Virus record (IMG/VR): IMGVR_UViG_3300005613_000376
Location: 1-25,630 of that record
Strand: one strand, 5' to 3'
DNA from: a virus
DNA length: 25,630 bases
Below are positions 13,809 through 20,805 of the stretch, piece by piece (the first letter of the stretch is position 1; every line of letters begins with the position of its first letter). The notes beneath the pieces were generated by a model. That model ran no database searches and had not been told where the DNA came from. It worked only from the letters and a program-made list of their open reading frames with translations. The position numbers and the translations under genes are program-made.

Positions 13809-14185
13809 TACTTACGTCGCATAATATCAGCACCCTTGAGTCCATAAATTGCCGATACAACACCAATAAAAATAGCTTGGTACCAGTAAGGTAAATTTTG
13901 AAAATGATCAAAGAAGAGAGTCAATTTACGATGAATTTCTGGATCGTCAGAAAAAACAGACCAACCCAGTAACAAGATAGGAAGAGATATGAGAATAAGG
14001 ACAAACTCATCTTTGTACCCGTTGTCGTTGGATTCAATAATTTTTGCCTTATATTCAAGTTCACCTTTCGCCATCTTCTCAGCATGTAATGCTTGAGCAT
14101 CTGACATTAACATTTTAGTTTTTTGTTTATTTTGATAAATATGTGACGCCGTCTTAACACCCATCGATAATAATTTCAACCACAT
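13808..14185 (-). CDS. Two-helix membrane protein, holin candidate
   Basis: 125 residues. After a polar helical N-terminus (SDAQALHAEKMAKGELEYKA), residues 61-79 (FVLILISLPILLLGWSVFS) and 100-118 (YWYQAIFIGVVSAIYGLK) are transmembrane helices joined by a charged loop with aromatic residues, ending in a basic tail MRRK. This resembles, from memory, holin-type proteins of gene-transfer agents and marine phages. The basic tail would stay in the cytoplasm. It lies in the head block rather than beside the endolysin, which is odd for a holin. TAATG junctions on both sides. Confidence 0.65.
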   Translation of the reverse strand: MWLKLLSMGVKTASHIYQNKQKTKMLMSDAQALHAEKMAKGELEYKAKIIESNDNGYKDEFVLILISLPILLLGWSVFSDDPEIHRKLTLFFDHFQNLPYWYQAIFIGVVSAIYGLKGADIMRRK

Positions 14186-14850
14186 TATTTGACTCCTGTG
14201 AATTTAAATCCTTTGATCGCTGCGCCTTGGCCTCTGATGCCATCCGGTCGGTGAGGACAAACCATACCGCCTTTTTTCATCCCTTGTGGATTCGGTCCTC
14301 TTTTTGGTGGAGGCCCTGATTTAACCCCACCTGATAAACCTCCTCGTTTTAATTCAAAAGCAAATTTTCTTGGTGTAACTTTTTGTAGTGGAATAGGAAC
14401 AGTTGGTTTAACCGCTACTTGAGGTAAAATCATCGGATCTTTTCTCTGACCACCATCACCACCATCTCTTGTCATTGTTGGTGTAGTTCTTCTACCTGTA
14501 GTTAACATCTCGCCACCAAGAACATCTTCTTTTTTCTGTTCTTTTAAATTTTTAGCGTTATAAAAACTTTGAATCATTTTATTTGCAAGATAAGTCGTAG
14601 GACCAATAACAGGTAATTGTGGAGGACTTTTTCTAGCAGTTACTGTTTTATCTTGTCTGCCTCCAAAATTTTGACTTTGTGTAGATTTTGCATAATCAGC
14701 TTTACTCATTCCACGTTGTTGAAAATCTGTGTCTCTTCCTCCACCGCCTCCCGATGACTTACTGCCACCAGTTTTACCACCCATGCCCATTCCCGCATCT
14801 CTTCCTGATGCAGCTTTAAGAACTTTTAGTTTTTTTCTTTTTTTCGACAT
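14185..14850 (-). CDS. Basic Gly-rich protein with K-x-G-G motifs
   Basis: 221 residues from the ATG at 14850 (MSKKRKKLKVLKAASG). A longer start at 14907 in the same frame would overlap the well-supported gene at 14816-14959 far more, so I prefer 14850. The protein is Gly/Lys/Ser/Pro-rich and probably unfolded, with one helical patch 'YLANKMIQSFYNAKNLKEQK'. Lys-x-Gly-Gly motifs occur in 'FELKRGGLSGG' and 'GMKKGGMVCPH'. The end RGQGAAIKGFKFTGVK matches the end of the protein at 4230-4964 and, in 'GGxVCxxGQGxA' form, the 17289-17489 protein. A virion-associated role is inferred; no known activity. Confidence 0.65.
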   Translation of the reverse strand: MSKKRKKLKVLKAASGRDAGMGMGGKTGGSKSSGGGGGRDTDFQQRGMSKADYAKSTQSQNFGGRQDKTVTARKSPPQLPVIGPTTYLANKMIQSFYNAKNLKEQKKEDVLGGEMLTTGRRTTPTMTRDGGDGGQRKDPMILPQVAVKPTVPIPLQKVTPRKFAFELKRGGLSGGVKSGPPPKRGPNPQGMKKGGMVCPHRPDGIRGQGAAIKGFKFTGVK

Positions 14851-14959
14851 TTTTAATTGTACCTTTATTTTTCGAAGCATAAAAGACCTGTTCAGCCTTT
14901 TTTCCATACTGTTTTTTCATGGATTTCATGATTTTTTTGCCTTTTGGGTTTAATGGCAT
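14816..14959 (-). CDS. 47-residue conserved Lys-rich phage protein
   Basis: MPLNPKGKKIMKSMKKQYGK, then 'KAEQVFYASKNKGTIKNVEK' and a Lys-rich end. The pattern 'MPLNxKGKKIMKxMKxQYG' with 'FYASKNKGTI' is one I recall from many phages as a short conserved protein, so this is a real gene despite its size. Its ATG shares a base with the portal stop (TAATG at 14959). It overlaps the next gene by 35 bases. Function is not established; its steady place after the portal gene hints at a role in portal assembly or packaging. Confidence 0.8.
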   Translation of the reverse strand: MPLNPKGKKIMKSMKKQYGKKAEQVFYASKNKGTIKNVEKKKKTKSS

Positions 14960-17289
14960 TAGTTACCTCGTTGTTTTATCTGTTCTTCTTGCAATTCTAA
15001 ACGTTTTCTTTGAATTTCTTCGTTCAAAGTCTGTTTATCTTCGTCTAAAGTCTGTTTTGCACCAAATTTTGTTGCATCAAACTCCATTTTTTCTTGTTGT
15101 TCTTGCATTTTACGTTGTAGATCCATCGCTCGAAGGTCAATTTCTTGTTGTTTTAACTGAACAAGCGGGTCTTGGTTAGCTTGAGCATAGAATTGACGCT
15201 CCATTTGAGCTAAACTTTGTGTTTCCATTGCAATTTGCTCTGAAACTTTTGATTCAAACAAGATTGAGAACTCTTCTGGCTTCTCCATTTGCAATCTTTT
15301 CATCTCTTCATCAGAAGTCATCTCTGCAAACACACGATTTTTAACTTTTAGACCCACATGTTCCATTAAATGTCCTTGAAGCAAGGCATACACTTGTGGA
15401 TTAATCTGTACCATTCTTGATTGCATGAAAGCCATGTGTGCATTTAAGTGTGCATCATGGTTCTGTTCTGGAAATGCTTTTGGTAAAGTCATTCTTAATG
15501 CGTTTGCATTCTCTTGAGCAGGGTCGAGGGGTTTCGGAGGCTCAGGAGCCGGTTGTAATATTGCTGGAATATTTTTAACCCCTAATGATTCGTACATTCT
15601 TCTGTATGCTTCATGTAAATTATGAATTTGTGGATTTGATTGAGCAAGTTGCAGCTCAGTCTGTGCCATTTGTATTCTTTGTGCCATTGAGAAGATGTTA
15701 GGATCCGCAACAGGAATAATATCGACTTTGTCATCAAAATCTTGAAGCTTAATACTTCTTGATGCACCATAGACATCATATGGATATTCTGGTGGTAAAT
15801 AACTTGCAAATACATTTGCTAATAATTTAAACTCATTTTTTTGTGCGTAGTAACATCGTTTGTGAATTGCAGACATTACCCGTGAACCTCTTTCCAGCAA
15901 CGCAATCGTTGTTCCAACCGCTGCAGTTTGATTCGCATCTCCAACTTGCATGTCAGCGATCATCGCAAACCGTTTACCAGCATCTACACAATAGCCTAAG
16001 AGTTGGTATAACGTTGCACTTGGTTCGGCGAACGGTAACAATTGAAACTGGTCTTTGATGTTTCCTCCAGGAGCATCTACATCTCTAAACTCTCCTGGTT
16101 GTAAGGGTTCTGCATCATCCCTAATTCTTAATCCTCTAGACTTAAATCCAGCAGGTAAATTTTTTAAGGTGGCTGCATCCAACAGTTGTCGGAGTGCGGA
16201 GGTCGCTGCACGGGACAGTCCACCGATCATATGGATCAAACCAAATCCATAGAAACCTAATCCTGGTAAAAATTTATAATGAACAAAATATTGTTTCTTT
16301 CTTTTTAATTCATCCTCTTCTTTGTAGTTTCTGTAAATAGACAAGATCTGCATTGAGTCTTCATCAATCGTAACCACATATGGAATCTTAATTCCATTTT
16401 CATCTTCGTAACCTGGTAAATCCAAGTTCACATGCATTTCAATTAAATTATATAAACTCGCTCTTGCTTCTGTGTTTTTAACGCCTTCAATTTCTTGATA
16501 CTTCTTCTCTGTATCACTTTGATCCATGTATGGTTTTGGAAGCTCAATGTCTTTATAAAAACCTGATACTTGTAATTTTCTTAAATCGTTTTCAGTTGTT
16601 TTTACAATTTGTGTAATTCGTTCTGCTTCCATTAAATCGGTTGCATTGTAAGGTACTACTAAATCTTCTGCAGGAATAAATTTAGAAACTGCTCTCCCTA
16701 ATAATGAATCGTAATATACTTTTTTAAACGCTGAACCTGCAAGCGGTAAATAAAATAACATCTGGTCATAGTCTGGAGTGTACTCTTCCATGACATCTGT
16801 TATTTGATAATTCATAAAATCTCTTACACGAATAGATTGTTGTTCCTTCTCTTCAGTAGGTGCTCCGACAATCTCAGTTCGTACAGGACCATCTGCGGGA
16901 AGTAATTCTTTGAATGCTTGTGCTTGAAACTGGGTTGCGGATTCCGCTAACAGTGGATGAGTAACTCCTGATGCTCCAACGAACGGTCTTGTTTGTGACT
17001 CGTATTTAAATCCTAACAAGTCTAATCCTTTAACATAATTATCGACCCAGTCTTTTCTCGACATCTTGTCGTTTTTATAATCTTCTAATAACTTGATCGC
17101 GACTGCTTTTAAATCTTGGTCATCAATATTCTCTGCTAAGTTCGAAAAAAAATTTTCTTCCTTAACAACTTCTTCTTCACCTGCAATTAAATTATTGTCT
17201 TCATCCACAACCGTATCGACTGTTTCAGCATTTAAGGGGTCAACGGCATTATCGGATTCTTCGATTTCTATTCTGTCTTCTTCTTCCAT
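14959..17289 (-). CDS. Portal protein
   Basis: 776 residues, close to the size of P22-type portals. An acidic N-terminus is followed by 'VDNYVKGLDLLGFKYESQTR', 'QAFKELLPADGPVRTEIVG', 'MLFYLPLAGSAFKKVYYD' and 'DLVVPYNATDLMEAERITQI'. The region 'FLPGLGFYGFGLIHMIGGLS' and 'ATSALRQLLDAATLKNLPAG' is characteristic of portal proteins, and the last 150 residues are a long Gln/Glu-rich helix (EQQEKMEFDATKFGAKQT) as in the portal barrel. The dodecameric ring would be the DNA channel at one capsid vertex, binding terminase during packaging and the adaptors afterwards. The start overlaps the upstream stop by one base. Confidence 0.85.
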   Translation of the reverse strand: MEEEDRIEIEESDNAVDPLNAETVDTVVDEDNNLIAGEEEVVKEENFFSNLAENIDDQDLKAVAIKLLEDYKNDKMSRKDWVDNYVKGLDLLGFKYESQTRPFVGASGVTHPLLAESATQFQAQAFKELLPADGPVRTEIVGAPTEEKEQQSIRVRDFMNYQITDVMEEYTPDYDQMLFYLPLAGSAFKKVYYDSLLGRAVSKFIPAEDLVVPYNATDLMEAERITQIVKTTENDLRKLQVSGFYKDIELPKPYMDQSDTEKKYQEIEGVKNTEARASLYNLIEMHVNLDLPGYEDENGIKIPYVVTIDEDSMQILSIYRNYKEEDELKRKKQYFVHYKFLPGLGFYGFGLIHMIGGLSRAATSALRQLLDAATLKNLPAGFKSRGLRIRDDAEPLQPGEFRDVDAPGGNIKDQFQLLPFAEPSATLYQLLGYCVDAGKRFAMIADMQVGDANQTAAVGTTIALLERGSRVMSAIHKRCYYAQKNEFKLLANVFASYLPPEYPYDVYGASRSIKLQDFDDKVDIIPVADPNIFSMAQRIQMAQTELQLAQSNPQIHNLHEAYRRMYESLGVKNIPAILQPAPEPPKPLDPAQENANALRMTLPKAFPEQNHDAHLNAHMAFMQSRMVQINPQVYALLQGHLMEHVGLKVKNRVFAEMTSDEEMKRLQMEKPEEFSILFESKVSEQIAMETQSLAQMERQFYAQANQDPLVQLKQQEIDLRAMDLQRKMQEQQEKMEFDATKFGAKQTLDEDKQTLNEEIQRKRLELQEEQIKQRGN

Positions 17290-17489
17290 TAATACATCCT
17301 TGTTCTTTTTTTACGAGCTTTGCCTTGTCCTTTACAGACAATCCCACCTGATTTCAAGTTAACTCCTATTTCTTTTTTGGCACCCTCTGCTCCGATTCCC
17401 GCAGACCGTGCTTTTTTTAATTCAAACTCTTTGAGTTGAGCAGGATCGGGTGAAGTAACGGTGGTTGCTAATTCTGAGACTGTTTTCAT
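17289..17489 (-). CDS. Small protein with S-G-G-I-V-C motif between terminase and portal
   Basis: 66 residues. 'ELATTVTSPDPAQLKEFELK' leads into a Lys-rich C-terminus 'LKSGGIVCKGQGKARKKRTR'. The end shares 'GG(I/M)VC' and 'GQGxA' with the protein at 14185-14850, showing a family relationship or exchanged tail. The single Cys within the motif is conserved between the two. Two bases separate its start from the terminase stop, and its stop is coupled to the portal start (TAATG). Role unknown; the position suggests packaging or head assembly. Confidence 0.65.
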   Translation of the reverse strand: MKTVSELATTVTSPDPAQLKEFELKKARSAGIGAEGAKKEIGVNLKSGGIVCKGQGKARKKRTRMY

Positions 17490-17491
17490 AA

Positions 17492-18970
17492 TTACATATA
17501 ATATTTTTGTTCCATTTGCAAACGCTCCTGCGCTTCGACGATCTCATCGTAGTCTGCGCTTACAAAATTACCTTGCCTATATCTTAACACAGCTTGGGTC
17601 ATACTGTCGACATAGTCATCATGTTCCCCAAAAGGAAAAGCTGCACATTCTTCAATAACTTCTTCTGCAAAGTTTTCCCCTTCTGGATAATACACCATTC
17701 CTGAAGAAAATACAGGGGATACTGCATTTATTCTTGCATGTTTGTCTTTTCCACGACTTGGAACGAAATCCATTACAGGAATCCCCATCTTTCTTAATTC
17801 TTGAATTAACGGTTGACCGGTGGCTTTTGCCTCAATCACTACAGATTCGGGTTGCCAATATTTATATTGCTCTAACGCAACTTCTTTTAAATCAGGAAAA
17901 TCATATCGACCCTTCATCGCATCGATTAAGATTAATGCTGGTGCCCCGCCTTCCGTAGGATAGAATACGCCCCACGTAGTGATTGCAGAATAATCCGCTG
18001 TTTCTTTTTTACTGAATGCAGTATCGTAACTTTGAATAACATATTGAAGATTAGGGAGATCACCTTTCCAAGGTCTCCACCATTCTCGTTTAATGATTGC
18101 ACCTTCTTCTGAAGTTGGGTCTTGCATGTACTGTGCATTCCATCTCGTTACAGGAATAGAGGCTTTTACTTTTTCTAATTCTTCTAACTTCCAATACTCA
18201 GGCCAGACAGGATTACCTGATTCAAGGATCGCGGGGAACGAGATCACTTCCCAGTTGTCGGCTTTCGGATTGGTCTGTGCTTTAATTAAACGCCCAGTGA
18301 GGTCGTCGGTTGCCCAACGAGTCATAACTACTACAATCGCACCCCCTGGTTGTAAACGTTGTCTTGGTCCTGATACATACCAGTCGTATGTCTTTTCCAT
18401 GGCTGTCTCAGACATAACATTTTGTTCGGTGTGCGGGTCATCGATAATTAAAATATCAGCACCACGTCCTGTGATTGCTCCACCTACCCCAGCTGCGAAG
18501 TATTCACCACCGTGATTGGTTTCCCATCGACCAGACGCTTTGGAATCAGCAGCTAGTTTTACATCCCTGAAAATTCTTTGATACGCTTCATCGTTAACGA
18601 TGTTACGAACCTTACGACCGAATCGTTGAGAGAGTTCTGCGTTGTGAGATACCTGCATTAATTTTGCATCAGGACGGAGTCCCATAATCCAAGCAGGAAA
18701 ATATACTGATGCGAATTCGGATTTCGTATGACGGGGAGGCATGTTGACAATCAATCTTTTGATCTTGCCTTGAGCAACCTTAGTTAATTTGTCAGCAATT
18801 ATCTGGTGGTGACCCCAGTTAGAAGGTTCCTTAGCTTCTCGACAAATAAAATCTGGCCACACCCCTTTGACAAACTGCAGGAAATTTTCCTTAGCATCAA
18901 CAATTTTTTTGGCCTCTAATAATTTTTTTAGTTTAATTAATTTCTCTTTTGGTACGTTTTCGAAGTCCAT
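17492..18970 (-). CDS. terL: Terminase large subunit
   Basis: 492 residues. ATPase part: 'LIVNMPPRHTKSEFASVYFP' gives the Walker A-like loop (residues 78-84), 'ADILIIDDPH' the Walker B strand (173-179), and 'VVVMTRWATDDLTGRL' the coupling motif. Nuclease part: 'SYDTAFSKKETADYSAI' (Asp316), 'VVIEAKATGQPLIQEL' (Glu380) and 'HDDYVDSMTQAVLRY' (Asp451/452/455) supply the metal-binding acidic residues of the RNase H-like fold. The enzyme cuts concatemeric DNA and drives it into the prohead through the portal. It is the first gene of the late operon. No Shine-Dalgarno sequence precedes the ATG; a promoter -10 lies only a few bases upstream. Confidence 0.92.
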   Translation of the reverse strand: MDFENVPKEKLIKLKKLLEAKKIVDAKENFLQFVKGVWPDFICREAKEPSNWGHHQIIADKLTKVAQGKIKRLIVNMPPRHTKSEFASVYFPAWIMGLRPDAKLMQVSHNAELSQRFGRKVRNIVNDEAYQRIFRDVKLAADSKASGRWETNHGGEYFAAGVGGAITGRGADILIIDDPHTEQNVMSETAMEKTYDWYVSGPRQRLQPGGAIVVVMTRWATDDLTGRLIKAQTNPKADNWEVISFPAILESGNPVWPEYWKLEELEKVKASIPVTRWNAQYMQDPTSEEGAIIKREWWRPWKGDLPNLQYVIQSYDTAFSKKETADYSAITTWGVFYPTEGGAPALILIDAMKGRYDFPDLKEVALEQYKYWQPESVVIEAKATGQPLIQELRKMGIPVMDFVPSRGKDKHARINAVSPVFSSGMVYYPEGENFAEEVIEECAAFPFGEHDDYVDSMTQAVLRYRQGNFVSADYDEIVEAQERLQMEQKYYM

Positions 18971-18975
18971 AAGTT

Positions 18976-19004
18976 TTTATAGTGTATGTTTGAGTAAAAC
19001 TCAA
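18976..19004 (-). promoter_or_regulatory. Sigma70-type promoter for the late operon
   Basis: On the minus strand TTGAGT (19004-18999) and TATAAA (18981-18976) are spaced by 17 bases. The start of transcription would fall at or next to the terminase ATG (18970), so the message would be leaderless or nearly so. The spacer contains half of a small inverted repeat (TTGAG-taaaa-CTCAA at 18990-19004), which could be an operator. Prediction only. Confidence 0.55.
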
Positions 19005-19083
19005 CCTAAACTGAGTATATTAAGTACCTAACTATAAAAAAAAGGGGGTGGGGGGTCAAATTTTTTGCTGTGGATTTTTGGGG

Positions 19084-19107
19084 ACTCAAGCCCGTTAGGG
19101 CTTGAGT
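19084..19107 (-). terminator. Stem-loop after the gene ending at 19119
   Basis: A perfect 10-bp inverted repeat (ACTCAAGCCC and GGGCTTGAGT) with loop GTTA. It lies 11 bases past the stop of the minus-strand gene. No T-run follows on the minus strand (CCCCAAAAA instead), so it may be a weak or factor-dependent terminator, or a message stabiliser upstream of the late promoter. Just beyond it is a striking C5-A-C6 / T8 pyrimidine tract (minus sense, 19037-19057). Confidence 0.5.
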
Positions 19108-19118
19108 TTAAAGAGTTG

Positions 19119-19448
19119 TTATTGATTTCTTTTATCGACCTTAACTATCTCAACCAACTGAGGGTTAACGTATTTGTAAAACAAATCATTATTTTGTTCT
19201 TTAAATAACTTTTGATTAAACACGTTACGAGTTTGTTCAGTGATATCTAAAACAAATAAATTATTGTCTTTAGTTCCATTATGGAAACTAATTGGACATA
19301 AAGATTTATATTGTTTTAAATCATCAACTAATTGTTTTTCAGTTGCCTTTAAGTTTTTGATTTCAGTTCTTATAGTATGCAATTGAATAATTGCTCTATA
19401 AGTTTTTAAAGGCATTGTTTTTTGTTTAGGTGTTTTTATATTTTTCAT
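19119..19448 (-). CDS. Hypothetical early protein
   Basis: 109 residues, starting MKNIKTPKQKTMPLKTYRAI. Residues 20-50 form a charged helix (IRTEIKNLKATEKQLVDDLK) that could be coiled coil. The C-terminal half is 'FVLDITEQTRNVFNQKLFKE' and 'LFYKYVNPQLVEIVKVDKR'. A helix followed by a short beta part with 'LxITEQTR' recalls accessory proteins of phage recombination or nuclease systems, but I cannot name it. It has its own sigma70-type promoter (TTGCAT-16-TATAAT at 19515-19488) carrying the ATATCCCATGAT element and the site AAAGGAG. It ends before the stem-loop at 19084-19107. Confidence 0.65.
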   Translation of the reverse strand: MKNIKTPKQKTMPLKTYRAIIQLHTIRTEIKNLKATEKQLVDDLKQYKSLCPISFHNGTKDNNLFVLDITEQTRNVFNQKLFKEQNNDLFYKYVNPQLVEIVKVDKRNQ

Positions 19449-19487
19449 TTATTCTCCTTTGTTAATGTTAATATAAAACATAGTTTT

Positions 19488-19515
19488 ATTATAAGGATAT
19501 CCCATGATAATGCAA
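19488..19515 (-). promoter_or_regulatory. Promoter A with ATATCCCATGAT element in its spacer
   Basis: Minus strand: TTGCAT (19515-19510), 16 bases, then a perfect TATAAT (19493-19488). The spacer holds the exact 12-mer ATATCCCATGAT (plus strand 19497-19508), also found exactly at 21223-21234. The promoter would drive the gene starting at 19448. A protein bound to the element would cover the space between -35 and -10, the classical place for repression. Confidence 0.65.
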
Positions 19516-19564
19516 ATACTTTTTAACTACTTTTAAAAAAAAAGTTAACAACTGGTTTTAACGA

Positions 19565-19630
19565 CAACCTAGAGTTGCATTTTACAGGATCAACTTAACT
19601 CAGGACCAAGCTCAGTACAACCTCAAGTTG
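19565..19630. repeat. Pair of 13-bp near-palindromes 53 bp apart
   Basis: CAACCTAGAGTTG at 19565-19577 and CAACCTCAAGTTG at 19618-19630 differ at two positions. Each has CAAC/GTTG half-sites. The 53-base offset is close to five turns of DNA, so proteins on both would face the same side. A shorter direct repeat TTG(G/A)TCCTG (minus sense) lies between. No coding frame fits this 243-base gap between two minus-strand genes. Confidence 0.4.
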
Positions 19631-19644
19631 TTTGTCCAGTTATT

Positions 19645-19680
19645 AAAAAACCCGGCTAAGAATTAACTCAACCGGGTTCA
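19645..19680 (-). terminator. Intrinsic terminator after the 19692-19997 gene
   Basis: AACCCGG (19649-19655) pairs with CCGGGTT (19672-19678). On the minus strand the stem is followed by TTTTAATAA, giving a T-run of six including the stem base. The gene's stop codon is 14 bases before the hairpin. Loop of 16 bases, larger than usual. Confidence 0.7.
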
Positions 19681-19691
19681 GTGTTTATTAA

Positions 19692-19997
19692 TTAATCTCC
19701 GAATAATACATTATTCATTATTTGAGTTCTTAATAACTTCGCATTAGGTTTATGAGCTACATCTAACCACTCATTGCCCCTCTTAACCTCTTTAATCTGA
19801 TAAGCATATATTGAGCCCATCTCATCAAAGAACCCGATTTGAGAGCCCTTAGCATCAATTAGAATTGTAGTCTTTAATCCTCGACCTTGATTAACAGACT
19901 CCATAAGAACACCCTCGCAAAGCGTTCCTAATTGATTTGATTTTATAATGTCTCCTTTTTTAAGGTCATTAAACATTATCACTTTTTTGTCATTCAT
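19692..19997 (-). CDS. Conserved hypothetical early protein
   Basis: 101 residues. 'MFNDLKKGDIIKSNQLGTLC' followed by 'GLKTTILIDAKGSQIGFFDE' and 'MGSIYAYQIKEVKRGNEW' looks like a small beta-barrel (SH3-like) protein, with 'LKKGDII' as in many barrel starts. No Cys cluster or enzyme motif. It is the leftward gene of a divergent promoter (20024-20058); the site AAAGGATACAATTATG precedes the start. It ends before an intrinsic terminator. I recall similar short proteins in marine phages without a known role. Confidence 0.7.
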   Translation of the reverse strand: MNDKKVIMFNDLKKGDIIKSNQLGTLCEGVLMESVNQGRGLKTTILIDAKGSQIGFFDEMGSIYAYQIKEVKRGNEWLDVAHKPNAKLLRTQIMNNVLFGD

Positions 19998-20023
19998 AAT
20001 TGTATCCTTTCATTAATTATTAT

Positions 20024-20058
20024 ATTGACATAATATCTCATGAGTATAAGATGTCAAT
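20024..20058. promoter_or_regulatory. Divergent promoter B, symmetric, with degenerate CATG element
   Basis: Perfect 8-bp inverted repeat ATTGACAT (20024-20031) and ATGTCAAT (20051-20058), 19 bases apart. Each arm is a consensus -35 (TTGACA). Leftward: TTGACA-16-TATTAT. Rightward: TTGACA-16-TAAGAT. The -10 of one direction overlaps the -35 of the other. ATATCTCATGAG (20033-20044) lies at the centre and is a 10/12 match to the shared element. It feeds the genes starting at 19997 (minus) and 20082 (plus). Confidence 0.65.
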
Positions 20059-20081
20059 TAAATAAAAATGGAGGATACAAA

Positions 20082-20279
20082 ATGACAAAAAATATTGAAG
20101 TCGAAGTTTACGGTTTTAATAGTCAAAAAGAATTTGATGAGGCTAATGAAAAGCACATCAAAATCATGAAAAAAGTTGAGGAGAAATTTAAAGACCGACC
20201 TAAAGATAAGTTCGGAAATTTAATTATCTCGGAGGAAGTATCAACTTATATCTTAAAACTAAAAAAGGAGCAAAAATGA
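20082..20279 (+). CDS. Hypothetical small acidic/basic helical protein
   Basis: 65 residues, MTKNIEVEVYGFNSQKEFDE, then charged helix and 'FGNLIISEEVSTYILKLKKE'. I chose the ATG at 20082 because GGAGGATACAA directly precedes it. The upstream in-frame ATG at 20040 lies inside the promoter. Its stop overlaps the next start by 4 bases (ATGA). No family recognised. First gene of a short rightward early operon under promoter B. Confidence 0.65.
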   Translation: MTKNIEVEVYGFNSQKEFDEANEKHIKIMKKVEEKFKDRPKDKFGNLIISEEVSTYILKLKKEQK

Positions 20280-20548
20280 AAAAACAATTACTAGGAGGCA
20301 CAGGGGTTGACAGTGGTCAACTCCTAATCACTGACCCGTGTTATGTTGAAATGAGTGGTCCTAACAAGGGCATCACTTACGACGACATGATATGTAATGG
20401 CGTTGAACCTAAACAACTTATTAATAAGTTCGGGGCAGAAGTCGGGTTAGTTCTTCCAACATTACACGGCGACGGATTTTACGGAGTTAAAGGTAATTAC
20501 GATAAGCACGGAAGAATAACTTCAATTACAATCAACTTAAATTACTAA
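20276..20548 (+). CDS. Small protein with V-D-S-G-x-x-x-x-x-D-P-C-Y motif
   Basis: 90 residues. 'GVDSGQLLITDPCYVEMSGP' near the N-terminus is a pattern I recall in a widespread phage and bacterial family of small unknown proteins, usually 80-150 residues. The rest is beta-type ('EVGLVLPTLHGDGFYGVKGN', 'GRITSITINLNY'). The conserved Asp/Ser/Asp/Cys residues of the motif could form an active or metal site, but no activity is known to me. It begins with an ATGA overlap with the upstream gene, so it is translated from the same message. Confidence 0.7.
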   Translation: MKKQLLGGTGVDSGQLLITDPCYVEMSGPNKGITYDDMICNGVEPKQLINKFGAEVGLVLPTLHGDGFYGVKGNYDKHGRITSITINLNY

Positions 20549-20550
20549 TA

Positions 20551-20577
20551 GAGGAGTGAGGGGAGCAATCCCCTCAT
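20551..20577 (+). promoter_or_regulatory. Hairpin between a Shine-Dalgarno sequence and its start codon
   Basis: GAGGAG at 20551-20556 is followed at once by an 8-bp stem TGAGGGGA / TCCCCTCA (20557-20564 with 20569-20576) with loop GCAA, then nine bases, then ATG at 20586. Unfolded, the distance of 29 bases is too long for initiation. Folding the 20-base hairpin brings the distance to 9. T4 gene 25 is a known case of such a bridged site. No U-run follows, so it is not a normal terminator. Confidence 0.5.
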
Positions 20578-20585
20578 AACAAATC

Positions 20586-20768
20586 ATGAAATATAAATAT
20601 AAAGGTTATTCAATTGGAATGGATTTTGACACTAAAAAAATAACGTGTGAAAAGGATGACGATTTTATAACTTTTTACCCGAAAAATTCCACCAGTACAT
20701 TAGAGGAAATCAAAATTTCCGCGTTCGGTCGGATCGACGATAGAATAAAATATTTAGATAAAAGATAA
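20586..20768 (+). CDS. Hypothetical small protein with hairpin-bridged ribosome site
   Basis: 60 residues, MKYKYKGYSIGMDFDTKKIT, then 'DDFITFYPKNSTSTLEEIKI' and 'GRIDDRIKYLDKR'. Beta-type N-terminal half and helical C-terminal half, mixed charge. No family recognised. It has no ordinary Shine-Dalgarno sequence; see the hairpin at 20551-20577. It is the last gene of the rightward operon, ending four bases before a strong two-way terminator. Confidence 0.6.
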   Translation: MKYKYKGYSIGMDFDTKKITCEKDDDFITFYPKNSTSTLEEIKISAFGRIDDRIKYLDKR

Positions 20769-20769
20769 A

Positions 20770-20805
20770 AAAAAGGGGAGCAATTGCTCCCCTTTAATTT
20801 TTTTA
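20770..20805. terminator. Bidirectional intrinsic terminator between convergent genes
   Basis: The perfect palindrome AAAGGGGAGCAA/TTGCTCCCCTTT (20772-20795) is flanked by A-runs on the left and T-runs on the right. It gives a stem with a trailing U-run in both directions. It separates the plus gene ending at 20768 from the minus gene ending at 20803. Confidence 0.85.

Noticed and set aside
18093-18515. Plus-strand open frame of 140 codons within the terminase gene
   Set aside because: The minus frame carries all terminase motifs; the antisense frame has no recognisable domain or ribosome site.
19037-19057. A8-G5-T-G6 tract as a G-quadruplex or frameshift site
   Set aside because: Only two G-runs are present, too few for an intramolecular quadruplex, and the tract is non-coding.
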